A DNA stretch of 64,000 nt from Coprinellus micaceus. Taxonomy: Eukaryota; Basidiomycota; Agaricomycetes; Agaricales; Psathyrellaceae. The DNA lies in NCBI GenBank assembly GCA_951394405.1, contig OX596343.1:1178001-1242000 (forward strand), written 5' to 3'. Below the pieces are notes generated by a model. That model worked only from the letters and a program-made list of their open reading frames with translations, was not told the DNA's origin and did no database searches. Every line of letters begins with the position of its first letter. Position 1 is the stretch's first letter. This document shows positions 57,223 to 64,000 of this stretch, piece by piece. Made by a program: the position numbers and the translations under genes.

Positions 57223-58170
57223 CCACAAAGAGTCATTCTTTGGTGCCTGTGTGCACCGCCTGTGGAACTATAGATATATATTGTAAGTAGGCCTTTCCAA
57301 TAGAACAGATCAACGCTTACATTCTGTGTCTCGCAACCTCATTGCATACACTGGACAATTTCCCTCAACGTATTGTTGAGGTCAACGATGTCCCCACAGA
57401 TGCACACATTGAGATGGCCGTGGTCCTTCCATTTGGGAACTCGCTTCCCCCTACCCAGGACTGCCGACTCTGCACTCACCATCTCACCCAAACGGGACAG
57501 CGGTGAAGCGGCGATTACATCATAATTCGTGTCAGCGGCGATCTTCAGCGCAAGTCAGTACTATTTGGCTGGAATACTCTACGATAGGGTTAACATATAC
57601 TCAAAGACACGCGTGAAGTTGATTTTTGCCCCAAAATTGCCAATTTTGGGTGAGGTCAAAAAGTTTTGGTAGGGGATGGAGGGGGAACTATCTATACTAT
57701 CGCCTGGTCCGGGATTGTCGGCCCAGGAGCCCCTTGATTTGATGTTCAGTTTGCCAAAGGCCTGAACACTGAACACTGTTCACCAAGGCACCAAACTGTA
57801 CTGTGGACAGTCTAGCTCAGATGGCACTCTTGCTTCACAGTAGGAATTCTCAGCTTCATGCAACTTGCCTGCTGAATTCAATCTCCATCTTGACACACTC
57901 GGCCTTGAGAAGGCTCTCAGGCTGTCTCTTTCTCTCTCTCTTTCTCTTTCTCCTCCGCATCCCTACCCTATGTGGACACTAATTTTGTAAATAATAATTC
58001 ACTGTAGCAATGTAAACAATTAAGATGTAAAGACTCGTACTGCCGTGCTGAGCATCGGCCCACTGCCAAAGTTGATATTGAAGCTCCGCCGCGCTCCAAA
58101 TGGCATCACGTGCACGGGCGCTTAAGCAAAGGCGAGTGTCGTCCCGATAGCGAGTGTTCTAGCGCTAACT
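57223..58170. other. No supported gene
   Basis: A segment near 57,655-57,690 (GTCAAAAAGTTTTGG...GAACTATCTAT) resembles 56,979-57,020, hinting at an old unnamed repeat. A CT-rich tract lies at 57,923-57,955. Confidence 0.4.
57923..57955 (+). repeat. CT microsatellite
   Basis: Runs of TCTCTCT and TTTCTC over about 33 bp. Confidence 0.8.
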
Positions 58171-58174
58171 AGCA

Positions 58175-58300
58175 CCTAGTTAAATAGGAGCCGTCAGATC
58201 TAATAGTTCAACATCGGGGGTAGCTAGTGGTCACAATAGGTAAATGGGTTAGATACAAACCGTCAGAACTAATATATTAATATCAAGGGTAGCTGGCGGT
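58175..58300 (+). repeat. Two-copy diverged tandem repeat of about 60 bp
   Basis: GTTAAATAGGAGCCGTCAGA, TCTAATAGTTCAAC, GGGGGTAGCTAGTGGTCA is followed by GTTAGATACAAACCGTCAGA, ACTAATATATTAAT, AAGGGTAGCTGGCGGTCA. Confidence 0.7.
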
Positions 58301-58323
58301 CAAAAAAAGAGGTAAAACATATT

Positions 58324-58842
58324 TTGGCTGGAGGACTAAGTGAACTTGAGAGTGACGGGGCCGATAGCTTGCGGTTTAAACACAGCCACAAAGAACTGGC
58401 CTCAGATATTGAATCCAACCGAGCCCCAGGAAGCCAACAGTCACCATCCGCACGAAAGAGACCACCACTGACTCTGAAGCCCACTGAACAGCGAAGGAAG
58501 GGTATACGGATCAACATCCTGCATGCTCTCGATTTTACTCTAGAGAATCCGGTGGTCAGTCAATCTTCTACAAGCGCGAGGGCCTCCTTTCTCCACGTTA
58601 AAAAACCCCTCGGCATGCCGGCGAACTCTCCAAGCCGCCTGAAAAACGATGATCCCACTGGTCGACACATGAGCGCCCTGCGTCACAATTGGGAGCTCAG
58701 CCGGGATTCTGGGCTTCGTGGCCTTGTGAACCTACTGCTCGAGACGGGGCTCGCCCTGCAGGTAGCCTATGTCAGTATTCAGTGGCGCATATGTTGCGAG
58801 TCCGTACTTGGGGGACGGCTTACTCGTACTAGGATGGATTGA
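58324..58842 (+). CDS. Weak candidate exon of an unknown protein
   Basis: The frame is open for 173 codons with acceptable composition (RHNWELSRDSGLRGLVNLLL, ETGLALQ) and a possible GT donor after it. No start, upstream exon or family was identified. It may be a fragment. Confidence 0.25.
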   Translation: MAGGLSELESDGADSLRFKHSHKELASDIESNRAPGSQQSPSARKRPPLTLKPTEQRRKGIRINILHALDFTLENPVVSQSSTSARASFLHVKKPLGMPANSPSRLKNDDPTGRHMSALRHNWELSRDSGLRGLVNLLLETGLALQVAYVSIQWRICCESVLGGRLTRTRMD

Positions 58843-59284
58843 GAGGCTCGAAGGGGTACTAGGTTGACCAGATGCCGTACCGTTGTCTCGCTTTCGAATA
58901 GCCTAGGGCACAAGGCCTTGGATGCTGGAGGTCTTCGCACATGCTTATAAATAGGAGGCATTATCCGAGCACGGAGCAACTCGAGCGAGGCTAGAATGCA
59001 AAGGGGAAAAGAGACGCGACTTCAAGCCCATGCTCACACGATGAAGTCCATCTGGACCGAAGGCAGAGGCGGGTATGGTAAGAAGCCAAACGTTCTGATA
59101 CATGCGAAGGCTAGGGTTGGCGTGAGAGGTGAACTGAGGTGCAGAGGGTCTGCGAAGGCTAGTGGGGTTCGGGGTTATAAGTCGTTCAACCAATAAGAGG
59201 GAAGAATTGGCGCTTACCTTCGGTTCGACTAAGCTCAAAGCTCAAAGTTCGGACCTAGGGAATCCGTTCAGCTCCGCGGCTCAA

Positions 59285-59735
59285 TCACCCTGAGCGGGAC
59301 TTACAATAATACCCTCCTACTAGAACACCCTCCTTGCCAACGTGAACGACGTGCCGGGTCTTCAAGGCCCGCACACAACGCAACGCCGCAACGCCATTCC
59401 ATCCCGTCTCGAGGTTCACGAACATGTCGTCAGGGTAAGGGAACTCGGCGAAGGCGTGGATCGCGGTGTTGTTGAATCGGATGGCACCGTACCTGCGAAT
59501 GTTCATGGTGAGGGGAGGGAATCGTGTTCTTGAAGCAGTTGCCACCGTTCCCCGTCCTGCTCCTCGCCCCAATGCGCCAGACAACCCTACTCTCCCTGCC
59601 TCCCTGCCCCTGCTCCCCGATCTCAGTGAATACAATCGACGCAGTGTCGCCAGTGGACTTGTCGACCGTGAAGATTAGAATGCCATTGCCTTCCGTGGTC
59701 GATCGGTCGTTGCTATACTCAGTAAATTTATACAC
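59285..59735 (-). pseudogene. Possible minus-strand gene fragment
   Basis: Two overlapping minus frames look protein-like: YKFTEYSNDRSTTEGNGILI / FTVDKSTGDTASIVFTEIG, and MNIRRYGAIRFNNTAIHAFA / EFPYPDDMFVNLETGWNG. A hydrophobic run (FLPVLLANVVVAVYKF) lies just upstream, possibly a membrane segment. They do not join in one frame without assuming an intron or a shift. The family is not recognised. Confidence 0.3.
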
Positions 59736-59960
59736 AGCGACAACTACGTTGGCCAGCAGGACAGGGAGAAAGCGGGGAAGGAGAACACGTAGGCGAGCAC
59801 ATCGCGAGTCTTCCTCATTCCGCGACGTTGGGCAGGCATTTTACATTCCGGCTTCGGTGGCAAGCCTCGTTGTACCGACTCATGCCTTCCGCTGGGCGAC
59901 GCTGACGGTTCAGATATGCCTCTCGGGGGATTCGTGGAGGAGACATCGGCGCACGAACTT

Positions 59961-59962
59961 GA

Positions 59963-59993
<31 letters not shown>

Positions 59994-59995
59994 GC
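59961..59995 (+). repeat. GAGGGC hexamer repeat
   Basis: About five units of GAGGGC/GAGGCG in tandem. Confidence 0.8.
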
Positions 59996-60045
59996 GTGTG
60001 GAGGCGAGGTTTGTTGCAGAGGGAGCAGGAGAAAGGGACGACTGA

Positions 60046-62640
60046 GGAAAGAGAGAAGGAAGTGACGTCAGCGATTGGACCCGAACCGACACCAATTGAT
60101 CATGATTCGGCGTCTAAATCCGCGAACACACGCCCGCTATCTCAGTCTATGAATATCACTCTGTTGTCTCCACGAGACCGACAGAGACAAGACTGGTGTG
60201 AAACTCAGTTTGTTTACTGCTTAGTGCCATTTGCGAAGCGGTTACGGGCAAAGGCCGTTAGGCCTTTCGGTCGACCAGGGCCACCGTGGTCTTAGGAATG
60301 GGATCGAGATGAGCCGCGACACCCAGACTATTAGGAGCCCTGGCGACGCGGAGAGTGAGTCTCGATCCCTGACCTACTAGGAGCAAGGGTGACTGATGTT
60401 CGACCCACTCGTCCCTAGTCGAAAACCCGTTGAATGCTCAACATAATATATCACACCTGTGACCTCGCCGCCTTGAGACGGTCCGTCCTGTCAGTATCAC
60501 GGTCAGGACGTCATTCAAGACGCGAATATTCTCCTCATGTGTCACCGAGGTCGTGAGATCGCGTTAGCATCGCTGCTGTTAATTTTTGCCGCTCGGCGGA
60601 CTTTTGATGCTTGTCTTCGTTAGTTGTCGTTTCTTGAGTGCCACTTTTGGCGTCTTGCTGTTGCCGTATAGTTTGGAGTCGCCGCGTCTTGCCTGCCTCG
60701 GGGTTAAGTTTCCGAGGGCATTGAGTCTGGGTTTCCGGACCAGAGCTAAGTGGCCAATGATAGGCACCCTGTAGGCGCCGGGAATGTGTTAGGTCAGGGT
60801 ATTCCCTTGGGAACCCATCTTACTGGCTCTGGAGTATGGTAGTGAGGAACTTGGGTCCTGAAATGGTGAGAGGAGCACTCTGCGGTGTGTGTGGGGGTTA
60901 CTTGATTCGCCAAAATACTGAACCGACGAAAGTTACTCATGTACGTCCAAGTTTGGGGTGTCCCGATGATGCGGTGACTCTGATTCTTGTCGCTTGTCCC
61001 TCCTCTGCTATGGAGACTATTTTGGTTAATGGGGTGTTTGGAAACTTACCCTAGGCCTCCCGTCTAGCACTGTCTGCTGGAGCAGGGCGCTTTCTATCCT
61101 GTTTACCCGGCTCACCAGTCCGGGCTGCTTGGTTTGCTACTCGTTTGAGCGTTAGGAGACGTTGAAAGGGTTGTTGTTGGCGGGTTAGTGTGGAGTCAGC
61201 ACTCTAGAAAAGGGAACACTTTGGCTGTGGTGCTGAATGGTACCATGCCCCGTTGGATTAGGTTATCCCTGTGGGGGTTAGGTAATGGTGATGATGATGT
61301 TAGATGGTCGAGGGTGGCAGCGATCTTGACCGAGACCGTGAGGCATGATCTTCCCGACCACTCAGTAGTGCCAAGTTAGTGCCACTTCGAATTCCCGGTA
61401 AGAAACATTGGATTTTACTATTTGGCGTTGTGAACTCCGCGTTCACCATTGGCCCATATCACAAATGTAGCAGTTTTCGGTTCAAGGTGTGGATATCAGT
61501 AGTGAAGCGCAGGCGGTTGATCAACAATTGATTGTGTTTTTGCCAGGTCGCTACATGGACGACACTGGGTGTGTTCAGAAGGGTGAACGCTCAGTCCCAA
61601 TCTGGTTCTGTGACTTTGGCGTAGGCGGAGCCTGTCTGGCACTTGCGCCGTACTCACTATTTTCGCTCGAGTCTGTGATCTACGCCGCTCGGGTGAGATG
61701 CGTGCCGGTCAGTGGTTGACTTGGTTCCTTTGTCGATTCCAAGTCGGCAATTGGTTGCGGTGCAACGTTGGGTCCAGCTAGAAAGAATAGAAGGATCACA
61801 GTAAACCCAAAATAAGCCGTCAATTTAGCCAATGGGGGGCGATTGGTGTCAAAGCAATCAAAAACCCGGCACAGTTGCTGTCGAAATCGAGTTCCGGACG
61901 GCGCAATGCACAGCGTCAAGACCTGTGCGTGGGTGTGTGCATTTGGAATTATGTTGCTCGATATTTGTATTCTACTCCCTATCCCGGAGTGCTTGCTTGG
62001 CGTGATACTTGACTCCGAGTTTAGAGCCCTTAAAATGGGATGCACGATGTGGCGTTGGAATCAGGATGTCATTTATTTCAACCCGGGGGGTTGCGCACTG
62101 CGTGATGCCATAGATGAATATTGAATCCAGCCGGTTGATATTTTGTATTATGCTAGAGTATGCTCATGTTCGCGTTTGGGGAAAATGACTTGAAGGGAGC
62201 TCGCATTTTTTGGCCTAGAGTCGCTTGAATGCTGTGTTAACATCACGGCTTGCACGAGTATTGGGTCCCATGCTGGTGCTGGACATCGCTGCAATGGCTT
62301 GGATCTTATGATGTTGCGACGATGAGTTGCACGACCTGTGCGGACCGCATTCGATGCAGTGGTGTATAAATGAAATTCCCGTTCAGGGTGTTGAATAGAC
62401 TCACCTTTCAGGGTGGAAAGTGAGTATGGTTCGCAGCTGATGCGTAGTCAGGCCGCGTGAGTTAGTGCCTGCTCTTTGAGTTCTCGAGACAGGAGGTGGC
62501 TAGGCTTAGGTAGAGCGTGACGATTTCTCACAAATTCCCGCCGAGCCACGGTAAGCAGATCATATTGAGGTACGGATGGGCGAGGTGTTGCTGCGCCTAA
62601 GATGGGGAATGTATTGACGTGCTGGGGCCTATGCCCTTGG
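60046..62640. other. Long stretch without supported gene
   Basis: Short frames occur on both strands (for instance a minus frame with a hydrophobic run near 61,780-61,840), but none splices or resembles a family. Confidence 0.35.
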
Positions 62641-62659
62641 TAAGCATCTTTGGAATGGA

Positions 62660-63604
62660 GATTTAGGGGTTGGCGGTGGAAGCGTAGACGCGCGATCGAA
62701 TCGCGGGTGGACAAGGTTGATTTTTGCGTTTTCTGTGGTGGACATGAGACTCTAACCAGTCATCTCGTCGTGCCCGACTAGGGCATTGTTGGGGCGCCAT
62801 TTTGCAGTCGGAAAACCTTGTGAGCAGGTGACGGTGTGGCAAAGTGTTTATATGCGTGGCGAGCGACACACGATCATATTGCGCCAACTTCTGTCTGCCT
62901 GTACTTGGCACAGATGGTGCGAGGGAGCAGAATGACATTGTCGTGGATAGACGACTCGCGGACCTTCGGATGTGGTCGTGTGGTCGTGTGGGCGGTGATG
63001 TAGATATTAGCAAGTTACCGCAGCCCGTACATGAGATCTGCAATTTAGGATCCTGGCACGGGGGTAAGACGAGCCGAGTGCATCGTAGGGTAAGCCATTG
63101 ATTCCATTGCGCCTCACTTACATCGTCGGTGTGGTCAAAATAAACGAACGACGGTGGGGAACGCGGGTCACATTCTCGTGGAGCACCAGGTGGTGCTCCG
63201 TGATTGCGTCGGCAGGGTGAGCACATTGCAAAGATGAAGATAAAACCTTACGGCGGCCTCGCCGTCAGGTCTCGACTTGGACTCGTTGCAGATATTGCTA
63301 TGGAGGGATAGGGACTCACCAGTTGTTTTCGTGCTCGAGCTCGAGGATCTGGTCTCCGAACCTAATGATTGCGAAAGTGCTGGCCGTGAGAGGTAGACCG
63401 GACTTGGTGGCTCCTTCTCGACGGGGTACGGCAGGTTTAAATTTGGGATGCAGCAGAATTATACCTTCGTAGGCAGTACAGCGAGCCCGACAGACGCTGT
63501 GAGGTACTCGGAGGTTTTGACATGATAAAACAAATATATATATGTGGGTGTGTAGCACGATAAACGCCTGTATGAGACCGTAGTAAGCGGGTACTGGTCT
63601 AGGA
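62660..63604 (-). pseudogene. Possible decayed minus-strand gene
   Basis: A minus exon ending with TASTFAIIRFGDQILELEHE, then NNW and a GT donor (near 63,320), looks genuine. Downstream candidate exons (SFVYFDHTDDVSEAQWNQWL) do not join in a clean frame. Start and end are uncertain and the family is unknown. Confidence 0.3.
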
Positions 63605-64000
63605 GGCATGGCTCAACCAGGGAGTAAGCGCGACTGGTTCCCTCAGAAGCGGCGGGGCAGGACTGCGTGCAGAGCCGTTCAAACCCGGCGTCGGCGGTTG
63701 GTCTCGTTGGATGATGGTGTGGTAGATAGGTAAGCGGGGGCGGCGATACGACTGGTCGTGTTGGAGTTTGAGCACCTACTGATGGAGGAGCAGCGCTGGG
63801 CGTGTGGTTCCTTGGTACATCGGTGCGGTGAGTGCAGATGTGGGAGTGGTGGTTGACCCTGCGAGTGGGCGCAGCTCGTCGCCGCGCGCAGGAGTGGAGC
63901 GCTGGGTGCGTCTGTGTTAGCGGGGGTGGTAGATGTGGTGCTAGCCGAGGTAGCGTATGAATACGACTGGATTCGTCGTCCGATACTACAGCGTGTGCAT
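63605..64000. other. No supported gene
   Basis: A GT-rich stretch to the end of the window. Nothing recognised. Confidence 0.35.

Overview
The window looks like a repeat-rich stretch of a mushroom-forming basidiomycete genome (Agaricomycetes). The signs are dense introns of about 50-65 bp with GT..AG ends and CTAAC-type branch points, multi-exon genes of agaricomycete-type expanded families, a fungal TET/JBP dioxygenase, a chromodomain-bearing Ty3/Gypsy element and a Helitron. No rRNA, tRNA or CRISPR is visible. Family names are from memory of sequence patterns; no database search was run.

Region 1 (1-21.4 kb) holds host-type genes. There is an 836-codon unknown gene (2361-5631), a minisatellite region (about 6.5-8.0 kb), an intact 8-exon DUF6698-like gene (8357-9884), and then a cluster of three genes. 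Gene X (12308-13534, minus, 6 exons, 309 aa) is intact. Gene Y (14109-16194, plus) is divergent from X and decayed. An intact 3-exon TET/JBP-type 2-oxoglutarate/Fe(II) dioxygenase (16736-18426, minus, 523 aa) lies convergent to Y.

Region 2 (21,432-40,167) is one Ty3/Gypsy chromovirus with a perfect 5-bp target duplication (GTCCC), interrupted by later insertions. A 6,491-bp DNA transposon (26,330-32,820; 20-bp perfect inverted ends, 8-bp duplication AAGCGTAC) sits between RNase H and integrase. It encodes a P/THAP9-like transposase with a BED-like finger at the front and a PHD-like finger at the back. That transposon itself carries a 307-bp hAT-type MITE (27,673-27,979; duplication CCCACAGA). 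A 2,763-bp element with long inverted arms rich in AGCTGAGC (36,844-39,606; duplication CTCCACCC) splits the 3' LTR, and a further unexplained ~1.34-kb segment splits the accessory ORF behind pol.

Region 3 (40.2-45.6 kb) holds a tandem segmental duplication (~1.64-kb offset) of a decayed minus-strand gene and a 93-bp palindromic mobile element that recurs at 57.1 kb with its own target duplication.

Region 4 (45.7-54.1 kb) is a Helitron that is visibly more AT-rich than its surroundings. It encodes a Rep (HUH, two-tyrosine) region, a PIF1-type helicase, and an in-frame tail resembling a ubiquitin-specific cysteine peptidase, broken only by a few point lesions.

Region 5 (54.1-64 kb) is repeat debris: a truncated LTR and MITE, a candidate reverse-oriented tRNA-like retroposon with poly(A) and an 11-12-bp target duplication, a second hAT-type MITE, simple repeats and weak gene remnants.

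A unifying theme is C-to-T decay. Several stops in the Gypsy pol, the P-like transposase and gene Y read as CGA>TGA, as expected from deamination of methylated CpG, in a window that also carries an apparent 5-methylcytosine-oxidase family gene.
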